A DNA stretch of 64,000 bases from JAGZEG01 sp963930185 (GCA_963930185.1 CAWVLT010000074.1:1-64000), one strand, 5' to 3'; numbered from the stretch's first letter, positions 1 to 9,722 are shown. Notes: generated by a model not told the origin, from the letters alone. Program-made: numbers and translations.

Positions 1-673
1 ATTGGTTACTGAGTTTGAAGCTGAGGCGCACATTGGGTCCTACGAGATATTGGATCACCTTTGACCAGCGATCCAAATGGGCTCCGCTGTTGACTATTAC
101 GGTCGTTCCGTCGAGGTCGGCTCGCCGTAGATCTGCCTTTTGGGCAAGGGGGTTGCCGGCCATCATGGCAAGAAAGTTGGCGCCCCTACCGATTGGAATG
201 TAGGTAATGCGCAGCTTTCGAGCCTCCTCAAGGAGTTCGGGGATTTGCGAATAGTCCGAGTCGATTGCAATGTCCACTTTACTTGAGGCTACGGCGTCTA
301 CTGCCGGGGAGTTTATATCGAGCTCCACGATCCTAAAAGGCATTTCTGCTGGATCGGGGAGTGCCTGGGAGTAGATGCTGGTGAGATTAAGCGCGATTCG
401 CACCGGAGTGACTTCTCTTGCTTGGTATGACTTTTTTATGCCCTCGTGGTAAAGGGCCACAATCTGCTGAGCGTAGTCCAGAAAGACGCGCCCTGACTCA
501 TTGAGTTTGAGGCCGCTGTTTGATCGTTCGAATAGAGGGCAACCTACCTCTTTCTCGATCAAGGCGATACGCATGCTGAGTGACGGCTGTGAGGTATGGA
601 TCTCGGCCGCTGAACGTGTGATGTTTTGATGCTTTGCGACAACGATGAAATCCTTGAGCTGGTCAATTTTCAT
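1..673 (-). CDS. LysR-family transcriptional regulator (3' end beyond window)
   Basis: DNA-binding regulator of the LysR family read leftwards from an ATG at 673; only the first 224 codons are inside the window. Residues 1-60 form the winged helix-turn-helix (begins MKIDQLKDFIVVAKHQNI, then SQPSLSMRIALIEKEVG and LFERS). The visible remainder is the start of the ligand-binding domain. It is divergent from the flavoprotein gene at 872 with a 198-bp shared control region that contains inverted repeats. That layout is typical of a LysR protein controlling its neighbour in response to that enzyme's substrate or product. The ligand is unknown. Confidence 0.93.
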   Translation of the reverse strand, partial: MKIDQLKDFIVVAKHQNITRSAAEIHTSQPSLSMRIALIEKEVGCPLFERSNSGLKLNESGRVFLDYAQQIVALYHEGIKKSYQAREVTPVRIALNLTSIYSQALPDPAEMPFRIVELDINSPAVDAVASSKVDIAIDSDYSQIPELLEEARKLRITYIPIGRGANFLAMMAGNPLAQKADLRRADLDGTTVIVNSGAHLDRWSKVIQYLVGPNVRLSFKLSNQ

Positions 674-737
674 GCCCCGCTCCCTGCTCTCCGGCTCGGC
701 AACTCGATACCGTCATATCGATTTCCTTATACCACCA

Positions 738-770
738 ACGTAGTATACGTATTATCACGATAGCTTATCG
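738..770. promoter_or_regulatory. Operator-like inverted repeats between LysR and flavoprotein genes
   Basis: Two short perfect inverted repeats lie in the AT-rich part of the divergent control region: ACGTA-GTA-TACGT (738-750) and CGATA-GCT-TATCG (758-770). They are about 65 bp upstream of the LysR start and 100 bp upstream of the flavoprotein start, where a LysR operator would be expected. Binding is inferred. Confidence 0.4.
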
Positions 771-871
771 GGAAGGTATTCTTGTGCTGAACACCATGCT
801 TGGGGAATGGTGCGGCCCTCTGATTGCCAAAGACTGGCCGAGGGGGTAAAGTCGAGCAGAAGGGGATCTCA

Positions 872-2539
872 ATGTCGAACAGCAAAGAATCGGGAATTAC
901 GCGTCGTGACGCCATTTGCAGTGCCGCTCTGGCGGGGGCCACGCTGACCGTTGGTGCGGCCATGGCTGCCATGGCCGATGAGGTCGCCAGCCCGGACGCG
1001 AGCGATACAATCGCATGGGACAAGGAGGTCGACGTCCTGGTTGCTGGCACGGGGACTGCGGTTCACGCTGCCATTGCTTGTTCGGAATTTGGCGCTCAGT
1101 CGGTGCTGGTGGTCGACAAGAGTGCCGACATCTTTGGTGGCACCTCGGGCGTGTCGGGTGGCGGCTATGCACTTGCCATGCTTGACTATGGCGAGGAAGA
1201 AGGCATTTCCGACACGCGTGATGGCGTTCTGAGCTACATGAAGCTTGTTGGAGATGGGCGTATGGACGAGAACGTCCAGGCGGCCTTCGTTGACAACTGC
1301 AACGAGTTTGCCCACTTTGTGGTGGACACGTTTGGTTGGGGCAAGTGGGGGCACATCAATCAGGCGTTTGGTGATTACTACGAGCTGTACGAGGCGTCGC
1401 TGCCAGATGCCTTTGGCCGCGGTAGCTGGTATCCTTTCGATGCCGAGGGCAACCAGCTTACGGCCCCTGTGCAGTGGCCTGCCTACCAGGAATACCTCGA
1501 GTCCCATGACAACGTTGAACTCATTATGGGCGTGTCGGTGGGGTCGCTGATTACCGACGAGACAGGCGCAGTGGTGGGTGCTGCCCTGTCCGATGGCACG
1601 CGCGTCAAGACTAGGGCTGTCATCCTCGGCACGGGTGGCTTTGAGTTTGACGAGAAGATGCGCAAGCTTTACCTGCCATTTCCCTATCAGCGCTCAAACG
1701 GCATGGTCACCAACACTGGTGACGGGCAGCGTATGGGGGCGAGGATTGGCGCCGAGCTTGCCTATATGGATACGACGTTCGGCTGTCCGTACTTTGTCAC
1801 CAGTGCTGAGTATGACCCGAACGTTTTCGAGTCAAATCAGCTGGGTTCCGATGCGTTCGCCCCGCGCGGCCTTCCCCACTCGGTCATCGTCAACCGCAAG
1901 GGCCGACGTTTCTGCGACGAGAGTACCATGTACGATACGATGAACCGTGCCTTCGGTACTTACGACACGGGCACGATGGAGTATGTGAACATCCCTGGCT
2001 ACTGGATCGCTGACTCACAGTACGCATCGACCTACTTGCTGCCCGGCTACTCTACGGCTGAGGAGCTTCCCGAGTATGTGTTCAAGTTCGACACGCTCGA
2101 AGAGCTTGCTGATGGCATGGGCATTGACAGGGATGCCCTGCTCGAGGAAATGGAGGCGTTCAATGCCAATGCCTCTCAGGGTACGGATCCCGTCTGGCAC
2201 CGTGGCGAGAAGGCCGTAGCGACCAATACCCTTGCTATGATGGGCGCAATGCTGCAGCTTGACCCGACCGCCGAGCCGCAAACGAGCGTTCTGGGCACCG
2301 TTGAGCAGGGCCCGTTCTACTGCGTGCGCTACGTGCCGGGCATGATGGGTGGCACGCGTGGTGGTTTGCACATCAACGAGAACGCCCAGGTGCTTAACGT
2401 CGACGGCGAACCGATCGCCGGCCTGTATGCTACGGGCAACTGCTCCTCGGGTGTGGCGGGCTACTGGGCCGGTGGCGCAACCCTCGGCCAAGGCGCCGTG
2501 ATGGGCTATATTGCTGCCAAGCACATCATGGGGAAGTAG
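872..2539 (+). CDS. TAT-exported FAD-dependent flavoprotein reductase (fumarate reductase-like)
   Basis: Predicted 555-residue exported flavoprotein of the FAD_binding_2 / fumarate reductase flavoprotein family. The start at 872 is preferred over 824 because it has an AGAAGGGGA ribosome site and puts the twin-arginine motif (TRRDAIC, residues 10-16) at the N-terminus; the signal probably ends near residue 35. The dinucleotide-binding loop is GTGTAVHA (59-66). The substrate-side motif is GRRFCDES, and the C-terminal FAD region reads GEPIAGLYATGNCSSG. There is no haem motif and no FMN-binding domain, so electrons must come from a separate carrier. It is divergent from the LysR gene. The substrate is unknown; family members reduce C=C bonds in organic acids and steroids. 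Confidence 0.88.
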   Translation: MSNSKESGITRRDAICSAALAGATLTVGAAMAAMADEVASPDASDTIAWDKEVDVLVAGTGTAVHAAIACSEFGAQSVLVVDKSADIFGGTSGVSGGGYALAMLDYGEEEGISDTRDGVLSYMKLVGDGRMDENVQAAFVDNCNEFAHFVVDTFGWGKWGHINQAFGDYYELYEASLPDAFGRGSWYPFDAEGNQLTAPVQWPAYQEYLESHDNVELIMGVSVGSLITDETGAVVGAALSDGTRVKTRAVILGTGGFEFDEKMRKLYLPFPYQRSNGMVTNTGDGQRMGARIGAELAYMDTTFGCPYFVTSAEYDPNVFESNQLGSDAFAPRGLPHSVIVNRKGRRFCDESTMYDTMNRAFGTYDTGTMEYVNIPGYWIADSQYASTYLLPGYSTAEELPEYVFKFDTLEELADGMGIDRDALLEEMEAFNANASQGTDPVWHRGEKAVATNTLAMMGAMLQLDPTAEPQTSVLGTVEQGPFYCVRYVPGMMGGTRGGLHINENAQVLNVDGEPIAGLYATGNCSSGVAGYWAGGATLGQGAVMGYIAAKHIMGK

Positions 2540-2595
2540 GAGGCTTGGTTTGCCTTGCCTGTCAGTGGGCCTGGCCTAAGTGCTTGGCAGTATAA

Positions 2596-2636
2596 CGAGC
2601 AGGCCGGACGAGAGGAAATCTCGCCCGGCCTGCTCG
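2596..2636 (+). terminator. Long GC-rich hairpin after the 872 flavoprotein
   Basis: Near-perfect inverted repeat CGAGCAGGCCGG...CCGGCCTGCTCG with an inner CGAGA/TCTCG arm, starting 57 bp after the stop codon. There is no clear T-run, so it may terminate weakly or protect the 3' end. It may also serve the gene converging from the right. Confidence 0.55.
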
Positions 2637-2787
2637 AACTGACGATTGGGTGCAGCCTTGCTCCACCGGGCTCCATGCTGGCACTGTTGTTTGTTTAACT
2701 GGGTAACGTAGATTGGGGCGCTCTCACAGGCTGTGTTGGCTATCGGGTGTAGGTGGTCGCCGCTGCAGAGCCCATGCAGGGCTCGCC

Positions 2788-4239
2788 CTATTGTTCCGCA
2801 AATGACCGACCCGCTGCTACGAGCTCTTGTTTGCTGTGGACGCCCATTTTCTTATAGATGTTTCTGAGATGAGTTCGCAGGGTTCCTTGGGTAATGCAGA
2901 GCTCTCGCGCAACCGTTGCATTGTCCTTATCGGTGAGTAGAAGTGCCAATATCGCCCTCTCCTGTTCAGTGAGACCATACTCAATGGCGGATCTCTCTGA
3001 GCATGTTCTGCAGAGCAGGATGTCGGAAGGATCAAACGACGGGGTGGGACTCGGCACTATTCTTCGCATCCTCTGATCGCTCAAGAGAAATGTGGATGCA
3101 AGTATGGCAACAATACAGACTGCTGCGATGAAGAGCAATCCTCTGGGTTCGCCTGCTCCGATAAAAGGCAGGGCTATTTGGTTAGAAATAAGGGATGCCG
3201 TCAAGGAGCAGAAAGATTGGATGGCGAGCCCAAGTGCAAACACGCAAATGGCAGGAAGATCGGTCGTCTGTGAGGCAATACGCCAGACAAACCACGCCGA
3301 AATAATGAAGTACGTCCAGCTAAAGCCGATGAATGCCACTTCGTAGGGCTGCTGGTCGGTCTCGATGAGATGGACGAGAAAAATGCAACCTACGATAATC
3401 GGAAGAAGCAAGCGGACGGTAAGCGTGTAGTCAATGCGCTTCGGGTAGATGATAAGGATGATGAGAAGGGCCAGCGATGTCACGAGTCCGGATGTCAGGG
3501 TGAGGGTCTCGTTGGGTGTGGGCGACTTCCCCTCTGAAAAGCTCAGGGCTAGCAGAATCGTTGCCCCAAAGATCCCTATGCCAAAGAAAACGCCCCAGGG
3601 GATCTCTTCGTCTTTTATGCGTGATGGGGTGGATTGGTCGGTTTTCGCAATGCTGGACCCCTCGATGCCGAGCCATGTCAGCGCAGATCCAAGAGGTATG
3701 AGCGTCTGCAGGATGGTAGATCCTACGGGTGGTAAGCATAGGCCTATCAGCGAGATGAGATACGAGATAGAGTAAGCGCCTGCAATGCAGCGAAGTGAGT
3801 CGCGCACCCCAACGAGGCAGAGCCGTTCGCCCCAGCTAATTCCGAGCAGGGCTGACCCGGCGAAAAGGATTTTAGCCAGAATTGCTAGGTAGAGACTATC
3901 AACATTGGCGAAGGCCATTCCTTTCGCGATGAGCGTTCCTATGACGAGAGCGGGGGCTCCGATGTAGACGGCTGCGGAACGGGGCAGCTTCGGCGTTTTC
4001 CAGAATGCGATCGCAGATATCACAAGGATTGCCATGTGGCATAGGTTTTCCAAGGGATTGAGGGATTCGAGCCTCTGTACGACGGTTTCGTTCCCAGACA
4101 TGAAGGCAGTGGGAGTGCCGTCCATTACATTCCAGCCAAGGAACATCCCAAACCCAGTTGTGAGCAGGAGCATCAGAAGCGCGTGCTGCCTGATGCGAGG
4201 ATCAAGAATCCGATCCCTTATGCTGCGCGTCTTGCTCAT
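2788..4239 (-). CDS. Membrane-embedded LuxR-family regulator (about 12 TM + C-terminal HTH)
   Basis: A 483-residue one-component regulator. Residues about 20-395 alternate hydrophobic helices and short loops, about 12 segments with a transporter-like look. The last 65 residues are a LuxR/GerE helix-turn-helix (GLTEQERAILALLLTDK, then TLRTHLRNIYKKMGVHSKQE). A cysteine pair (LLCRTCSERS) sits in the linker just before the HTH. There is no response-regulator receiver domain, so the membrane domain is presumably the sensor. It is divergent from the FMN/FAD flavoprotein at 4426 (186 bp between starts), which it probably controls. Whether it also transports its ligand cannot be told from sequence. 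Confidence 0.9.
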   Translation of the reverse strand: MSKTRSIRDRILDPRIRQHALLMLLLTTGFGMFLGWNVMDGTPTAFMSGNETVVQRLESLNPLENLCHMAILVISAIAFWKTPKLPRSAAVYIGAPALVIGTLIAKGMAFANVDSLYLAILAKILFAGSALLGISWGERLCLVGVRDSLRCIAGAYSISYLISLIGLCLPPVGSTILQTLIPLGSALTWLGIEGSSIAKTDQSTPSRIKDEEIPWGVFFGIGIFGATILLALSFSEGKSPTPNETLTLTSGLVTSLALLIILIIYPKRIDYTLTVRLLLPIIVGCIFLVHLIETDQQPYEVAFIGFSWTYFIISAWFVWRIASQTTDLPAICVFALGLAIQSFCSLTASLISNQIALPFIGAGEPRGLLFIAAVCIVAILASTFLLSDQRMRRIVPSPTPSFDPSDILLCRTCSERSAIEYGLTEQERAILALLLTDKDNATVARELCITQGTLRTHLRNIYKKMGVHSKQELVAAGRSFAEQ

Positions 4240-4425
4240 GGGTGCTCCGGGTTCGTACGTGCGCGTGCGTGTCGTCTACCCCAAATCTACCACACGGCGA
4301 GGCGCTTTCTACGATGTTTGTCCCTCACGTGCTGGCGTTTTTCGCCCGTTGTTGTCCGTATCGTTTGAGATGTCGTGTTGTTCGTTGGTTTGCTTGTTTT
4401 CGGTCAAGCTGAAAGGGGACATTAA

Positions 4426-6291
4426 ATGGCTAGTGCAGAGATGAGCCGAAGGGCCTTTGTTTCGAGCGCCGCCGCTGGGGCGGCTATGCTTGCCGGATCC
4501 GTGGCAGTCGGCTCGACGCTTGCTTCGGAGGAGGCAGCCACAGACGATGCTGCTGACGAGACGACTGCGGCCGATGGTGGCTCGGGTGCGCCGATGGACG
4601 GAACCTATCTCACCAAAGTGATAAGCATGCATGGTCCCATCAACGTGAAGACGGTGTTTGCGGGAGGTGCCATAGCCGAAGTCAAGGTTCTCAATCATCG
4701 CGAGAGCTACGTTATTGGTGAGGCGGCAGTGAGCGGCATGCCTCAACGCATTGTCGACAGCCAGTGCATAGATGTTGATGGGATTACGGGCGCAACGATC
4801 ACAAGTCGTGCGATTCTCTCGGCGGTGGAGCAGGCGATCGTTGATGCTGGCGGTGATCCCGAGGCATTCAGGGGGTATGTTGCCCCTGAGCCCCAGGCGA
4901 CCGAGACGGAAAAGACATGCGATGTCGCGGTCATGGGTTCCGGCATGGCGGGGCTCATGGCGGCGTGGAAGCTTGCGGAAGAGGGTAAGAAGGTCATCAT
5001 TTTCGAGAAGATGCCGTTCATCGGTGGTTGCATGCCGATCACCGGCACGAGCTGGAACGCCCAGGACACCATCATCCAGAAGGCTTGGGGTACCGAGCAG
5101 ATCTTTGAGGCGTGGAGTTCGGTTGAGGCGCAGCTCCAGTCATACCGCGACGGTCGCCTTGAGGTCGACAGCCCCTATTACAACCCGGACATGCCATTCA
5201 TCACTGCCATGTTCAACGCCTCGCGTGATGCAACCGATATGATGATCAAAATCGGTGTCGGGTTCTGTCCCATTAGTGACTGGCCTGCCCCACAGCTCGC
5301 TCCCGGTGCGTTCTCGATCGGTGGCAAGTTCTGCATCGAGATCATCCGCAACTACATTACGTATCAGCTGGGCGTTGAAATAATAACGGAGGCGCCGGTT
5401 ATCGAGCTTGTTATGGACGGAGATGCGGTGACTGGCCTTGTGGCTCAGGGCGCAGACGGGACGACGTACAAGGTGAGCTCGAGCGCCGTTGTCCTTGCGA
5501 GTGGCGGATACATCATGAATCCCGATCTTATGCAGCAGTACCAGCCCGATGACCTCAAGTTCCCGCTGATGGGCCCGTCGTGGGCGACGGGCGATGGCCT
5601 GCTGCTCGGCCAGGCGGCTGGAGCTGCGCTTGAGACGATGGATCAGGGCGTGACGAGTCACTATTCGGCGGGCGTATCGCTGGCGGAGATCTCCTACATC
5701 CATTACGTGTGCCCTGGCGTTGTTGTCAATGCGAGCGGCGACCGCTTCGTGAGCGAGGGTCTGGAGTATAAGCAGGCCCTGCGCGTATTCAAGGAGCAGT
5801 CATCGACGGACTTCTACTGGATTTGCGATGAGGTGTCTCGCCAGGGTATGGTGCCTTCTGGCAACTCGTATCGCCTTGACTATACGTTCTTGCTCGAGAC
5901 GGGCGACGTTACCGAGGCGTCAAACTATACCGAGCTGGCCGAGAAGCTTGGCCTGCCGGATTTGGTCGCCACGCTTGACGCGGTGAACGACTGTGCGCTC
6001 AACGGTACGGCTGACGAGTTCGGGAATGACGGTCTTACCCCGATGCTGGTCAATGGTCCCATGTACGCCATTAAGGTGACGCCCACGCCCTACCTTGCCC
6101 AGGGCGGTCTTAAGGTCGATGTCGACTGCCATGTTCAGCGCGAGGATGGTTCCAATATCTCCGGCTTGTACGCAGCGGGCGATGTGGTTGGTTCGGTTGA
6201 GAATCGCGATGGCTCGATGTACCGCATCGGTATGACCCAGGCCATTGCCTATGGTTTGATTGCTGGCAGGACAGTGGCGGCAGAGATCTAG
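4426..6291 (+). CDS. TAT-exported flavoprotein with N-terminal FMN-binding domain
   Basis: A 621-residue two-flavin enzyme. The start at 4426 follows AAAGGGGAC. The twin-arginine signal is SRRAFVSS (residues 7-14). Residues about 55-145 form an FMN_bind domain whose flavinylation motif DGITGAT (118-124) predicts covalent FMN on Thr124. The FAD domain follows, with GSGMAGLMAA at 171-180, the substrate loop GDRFVSEG, and the C-terminal motif ISGLYAAGDVVGSVENRDG. Known enzymes of this design (for example urocanate-reductase-type proteins) use the FMN domain as electron inlet. ApbE-type flavin transferase would be needed and is not in this window. It is divergent from the membrane LuxR gene. Confidence 0.9.
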   Translation: MASAEMSRRAFVSSAAAGAAMLAGSVAVGSTLASEEAATDDAADETTAADGGSGAPMDGTYLTKVISMHGPINVKTVFAGGAIAEVKVLNHRESYVIGEAAVSGMPQRIVDSQCIDVDGITGATITSRAILSAVEQAIVDAGGDPEAFRGYVAPEPQATETEKTCDVAVMGSGMAGLMAAWKLAEEGKKVIIFEKMPFIGGCMPITGTSWNAQDTIIQKAWGTEQIFEAWSSVEAQLQSYRDGRLEVDSPYYNPDMPFITAMFNASRDATDMMIKIGVGFCPISDWPAPQLAPGAFSIGGKFCIEIIRNYITYQLGVEIITEAPVIELVMDGDAVTGLVAQGADGTTYKVSSSAVVLASGGYIMNPDLMQQYQPDDLKFPLMGPSWATGDGLLLGQAAGAALETMDQGVTSHYSAGVSLAEISYIHYVCPGVVVNASGDRFVSEGLEYKQALRVFKEQSSTDFYWICDEVSRQGMVPSGNSYRLDYTFLLETGDVTEASNYTELAEKLGLPDLVATLDAVNDCALNGTADEFGNDGLTPMLVNGPMYAIKVTPTPYLAQGGLKVDVDCHVQREDGSNISGLYAAGDVVGSVENRDGSMYRIGMTQAIAYGLIAGRTVAAEI

Positions 6292-6343
6292 TCATTGACG
6301 TTATACGACAGCGGCGATCGCCCACCTGGTACGTTGTCGTTCT

Positions 6344-6371
6344 CGGGGCGGTCCGTTTCTGGACCGCCCCG
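6344..6371 (+). terminator. Intrinsic terminator after FMN/FAD flavoprotein
   Basis: Perfect GGGGCGGTCC / GGACCGCCCC hairpin with a 6-base loop, followed by GGTTCTTG. It starts 53 bp after the stop at 6291. Confidence 0.75.
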
Positions 6372-6490
6372 GTTCTTGTAAGTCTGCACTTGTGGTGTGC
6401 CTTGCAGGGTAAAATGGATCTATATGATGCAGTTGCCGGGGTTTGCTTTGCAGCCAAAAGAAGATAGTGCGATGGAAACAGGGGCGTCAA

Positions 6491-7450
6491 TTGGACATCG
6501 ACGACATCAAACTCTTTCTCGAGGTCGTTTTCGACTCGAGCATATCCGAGGCGGCGCGCAAGAGCTATGTGTCCCAGCAGACGGTGAGCCGCAAGATCTC
6601 GCAGATCGAGAAGGAGGTTGGCTGCAAGCTCCTTGAACGCACGACGCCCATCACACCGACGCCGGCTGGAAGGGTGTTCCTGCGTGATTCTGGCAAGGTT
6701 GTTGCGGCATACGAGCAGCTGCTTTCGGAGACACGCGCCGTTGGTTGCAAGCCGCCCGCAACCGTGCGCATCAAGTCGTACAACAACAGCTCGTTCACCG
6801 TCATCATGGCGTTGCTTGCCGAATGCCTGGAGACGCAGCACCCCAACGTGGCGATCGAGCGTGTTTATAAAAACGAAGACGACATCGAGATGATTCGGGC
6901 GGATCAGCTGGATATCGGCTTTGTGCGGGACATAGAGGTGGACGGTGTCTCAAAGTATCAGCGCCAGCCCGATATCCAGTACGCACGGATCGAGTCCAAC
7001 ACCTTCCCTCTCGTATTTGCCGTGCAAGAGTCCCATCCTCTGTTGAAGGGAAGGCCTTCGATTTCGCTGGCCGACATCGCGCGGCATCGCATTGCCATGC
7101 CCACCAATTCAAACAGAGGGGCGTTGCCGGCTGCTATTGCCCGGCTTTTTGCCGATAACGGTCTTGTACTTAGGACCGAACCCATATTTTGCAACGACCT
7201 CGTCGAGTATTTCTCAAGCATCAGCCCGGACAGCGTCGTTTTCTTCAACGAGGTGGACGAGTCCCGCATCGAGTATCTCTCCGCTCTTGCGCAGGGCCGC
7301 TATGTTGCCGTTCGGCCTGCCGACGCGTGCTACGAGGTTGCCTCATATGCCGTGTGGTCAAAGACGGCTGCTGGCGATGAGACAGGACGGGTCGCACAAC
7401 TGATGGTAGATATCGATGCCAAGCTTGTCGCGGGCGAAACGTCGAGCTAG
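6491..7450 (+). CDS. LysR-family transcriptional regulator
   Basis: A 319-residue LysR protein. The open frame extends upstream to 6443, but a TTG at 6491 (LDIDDIKLFLEVV) follows GGGGCG and gives the usual LysR N-terminus and length, so it is preferred. The HTH is SISEAARKSYVSQQTVSRKIS, with ERTTPITPTPAG after it, followed by an effector-binding domain from residue 90. It lies in the same direction 198 bp before the C-terminal-FMN flavoprotein at 7649 and probably controls it. The TTG start makes the exact N-terminus less certain than the family call. Confidence 0.9.
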   Translation: MDIDDIKLFLEVVFDSSISEAARKSYVSQQTVSRKISQIEKEVGCKLLERTTPITPTPAGRVFLRDSGKVVAAYEQLLSETRAVGCKPPATVRIKSYNNSSFTVIMALLAECLETQHPNVAIERVYKNEDDIEMIRADQLDIGFVRDIEVDGVSKYQRQPDIQYARIESNTFPLVFAVQESHPLLKGRPSISLADIARHRIAMPTNSNRGALPAAIARLFADNGLVLRTEPIFCNDLVEYFSSISPDSVVFFNEVDESRIEYLSALAQGRYVAVRPADACYEVASYAVWSKTAAGDETGRVAQLMVDIDAKLVAGETSS

Positions 7451-7523
7451 GCCAAGCCACCGCCCTCGGACGTAAAAACGGACGGTCTTGGAGAACCAGG
7501 CCCATCCAATAATTGCACATGTA

Positions 7524-7542
7524 CCCTCCAGCTTCTGGAGGG
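7524..7542. promoter_or_regulatory. Perfect inverted repeat upstream of the 7649 flavoprotein
   Basis: CCCTCCAG-CTT-CTGGAGGG lies between the LysR stop (7450) and the flavoprotein start (7649). It could be a short terminator for the LysR gene, an operator, or a hairpin in the flavoprotein leader. No T-run follows, which argues mildly for a regulatory role. Confidence 0.4.
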
Positions 7543-7648
7543 CACCTCACGAACTTGCTGTTATCCCCCTCCATCAAGATGGGCGTATCCTCTGGGTGGT
7601 TACCGTTTGCAAGGGGCAAGCGGCGAACATCATGAGGAGTTGATCATC

Positions 7649-9604
7649 ATGGCTCATCAGGATTCAGCAAATTCGTTTGACCGTCGTCAGTTCGTGGGAG
7701 GGGCAATCGCAGCGGGTGCCGCTGCGGCAGCTGCCGCCATGCCTGTGATCGCCCGGGCCGACGAGAGCGCTGCTGCCGACGGTGAGGTTTCTGCTGGTAG
7801 TGGGGAGGCGTTCGAGAAGACGGTTGATTGGGACGCCGAATACGACGTCATTGTCGTGGGCTTCGGCGGTGCCGGCGCTGCTGCTGCAATCACGGCAGCC
7901 GGCGCTGGCGCTAAGACCCTACTGCTTGAGAAGGCGCCCAAGGCCGAGGCGGGCGGCAACTCCAACATCTGCATGCAGTGGCTCTGTTATGCCGAGGAGG
8001 GCGACAAGGAGGGGGTCCGCACCTACTTCGAGAACCTGCGTGGCGGTTGGGATACCCCGTCCGATGAGATCCTTGACGTCTATATCGAGGGCATGGGCCA
8101 GCAGAAGGAGTGGCTCGAGTCGCTCGGTGCGCCGGCACCCACCATCTTTGCTGACTACATCGACTTCCCCGAGTTCGAGGGTGCCAGCTCCTACAAGATG
8201 CTGACTGTCGACGGCAACAATGGCATGAAGGCCGGCGAGGACTTTGGCGGTGGCGGTGCCGCATACCAGCTGTTCTTCGACAACGTCGAGCAGCGCTCCG
8301 ACATGATTGACGTGTGGTACGAGGCGCCGGCCAAGCATCTCATCCAGGATCCGTCCACCAAGATTATCCACGGCGTCATTGCCGAGGTTGAGGGGCAGCA
8401 GATCAAGATCCGCGCCAAGAACGGCGTGGTGCTGTGTTGCGGCGGCTTTGAGAACAACCCCGAGATGCAGCAGCAGTTCACGCAGCGCAAGTTCTGGCCG
8501 AGCCTCGGCCGTGCCCTGTACAACGAGGGCGACGGCATCAAGATGGCCCTTGAGGTCAACGCTGACCTGTGGCACATGGGCAACGTGGTCACCAACAACC
8601 AGGAGTTCTATGATCCTGACACTCAGACGGGCTCGTTTGCGTTTGCGGCCTATAGTCCGTTCAAGGGCATCTTCGTCGGCCCCGACGGCACGCGTGTCTA
8701 TGACGGCCGCTTCGCCCACGGCAAGCAGCCGGTGAACGGTGAGTTCTGCAACGCCAGCGTGCCTAACCAGCAGTACTACGTCTGGGACCAGGCCATGCAG
8801 GATCTTGGTCCCGCCAACCAGCACTGGACGGCCGACAGCAGCGAGGAGATGGAACGCGGCTGGGTCATCAAGGCTGACACGCTCGAGGACCTGGGCAAGC
8901 AGCTCGGCATGAGCGACGAGGCGGCGGCCAAGCTTTCCGAGACGGTCGATCTGTATAACAGCTTCTGCGAGGATGGCTTTGACCCGCAGTTCGGCCGTGC
9001 CGCCGAGCAGCTCGTGCCTATCAGCACGGCGCCGTTCTACGCCTGCAACATCGTGCCCCAGATCACCAACACTCAGGGCGGCCCGCGCAAGAACGAGAAG
9101 GGTGAAGTGCTTGACGTCGAGGGCAACCCCATCCCGCACCTCTACGAGGCCGGCGAGCTGGGTGACATCTGGAGCAACCTGTATCAGGCCGGCAACAACC
9201 TCGGCGGTGGCCAGATCTTCGGTCGTATCTCGGGCGCTAACGCTGCTGCCCCCAAGGATGACAACCTGCAGGAGTCTGTGCTGACAGGCGAGGGCTTCAA
9301 GCCGACGGTCGAAGAGCCCACCTATGAGGCTAGCGAGAACCAGTACATCGGCCGCGGTCGTGGCAAGAGCCCGGCTGGTATCGTGGTTCGCGTGACGCTC
9401 GACGGCGACACCATCACCAACGTCGAGATTCTCGAGCAGCACGAGACCGACGGTCTCGAGCCCGTTGACCGCGCGCTCAAGAACCTGCCTGCTGCGATGA
9501 TCGAGAGCGGTTCGGCCGACGTTGACGTTGAGTCTGGTGCCACCCGCACGAGCGCGGGCATCATGGCCGCCGTGGCAGACGCGCTGGCGCAGGCTGGTAA
9601 GTGA
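7649..9604 (+). CDS. TAT-exported flavoprotein with C-terminal FMN-binding domain
   Basis: A 651-residue enzyme. The start at 7649 follows GAGGAG; the twin-arginine motif is DRRQFVGG (11-18), and the signal ends near ARADE (residue 38). The FAD loop is GFGGAGAAAA (71-80). Residues about 560-651 form an FMN_bind domain with motif DVESGAT, predicting FMN on Thr632. It contains NTQGGPRKNEKGE followed by PIPHLYEAGELGDIW, the signature it shares with the proteins at 10130 and 45429. The usual GxRFxxE substrate loop is altered to GTRVYDGRF, so the substrate probably differs from the simple fumarate-type enzymes. The upstream LysR gene is the likely regulator. Confidence 0.9.
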   Translation: MAHQDSANSFDRRQFVGGAIAAGAAAAAAAMPVIARADESAAADGEVSAGSGEAFEKTVDWDAEYDVIVVGFGGAGAAAAITAAGAGAKTLLLEKAPKAEAGGNSNICMQWLCYAEEGDKEGVRTYFENLRGGWDTPSDEILDVYIEGMGQQKEWLESLGAPAPTIFADYIDFPEFEGASSYKMLTVDGNNGMKAGEDFGGGGAAYQLFFDNVEQRSDMIDVWYEAPAKHLIQDPSTKIIHGVIAEVEGQQIKIRAKNGVVLCCGGFENNPEMQQQFTQRKFWPSLGRALYNEGDGIKMALEVNADLWHMGNVVTNNQEFYDPDTQTGSFAFAAYSPFKGIFVGPDGTRVYDGRFAHGKQPVNGEFCNASVPNQQYYVWDQAMQDLGPANQHWTADSSEEMERGWVIKADTLEDLGKQLGMSDEAAAKLSETVDLYNSFCEDGFDPQFGRAAEQLVPISTAPFYACNIVPQITNTQGGPRKNEKGEVLDVEGNPIPHLYEAGELGDIWSNLYQAGNNLGGGQIFGRISGANAAAPKDDNLQESVLTGEGFKPTVEEPTYEASENQYIGRGRGKSPAGIVVRVTLDGDTITNVEILEQHETDGLEPVDRALKNLPAAMIESGSADVDVESGATRTSAGIMAAVADALAQAGK

Positions 9605-9684
9605 TGACTCCGATCGGTTTCTGACCAGAGCCGAGGGTTCGACCTGACGGTTCGGCAGAGGCTGGTAAAGTGGCGTGGTTTTTA

Positions 9685-9722
9685 AGAAGGCGTTCCGAGG
9701 GAGACCTCTCGGAACGCCTTCT
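9685..9722 (+). terminator. Perfect 15-bp stem after the 7649 flavoprotein
   Basis: AGAAGGCGTTCCGAG / CTCGGAACGCCTTCT, 80 bp past the stop at 9604. No T-run follows on the + strand. It is probably the transcript 3' end. Confidence 0.65.

Noticed and set aside
7919..9442. 507-codon open frame on the - strand
   Set aside because: Mirror of the 7649 flavoprotein.
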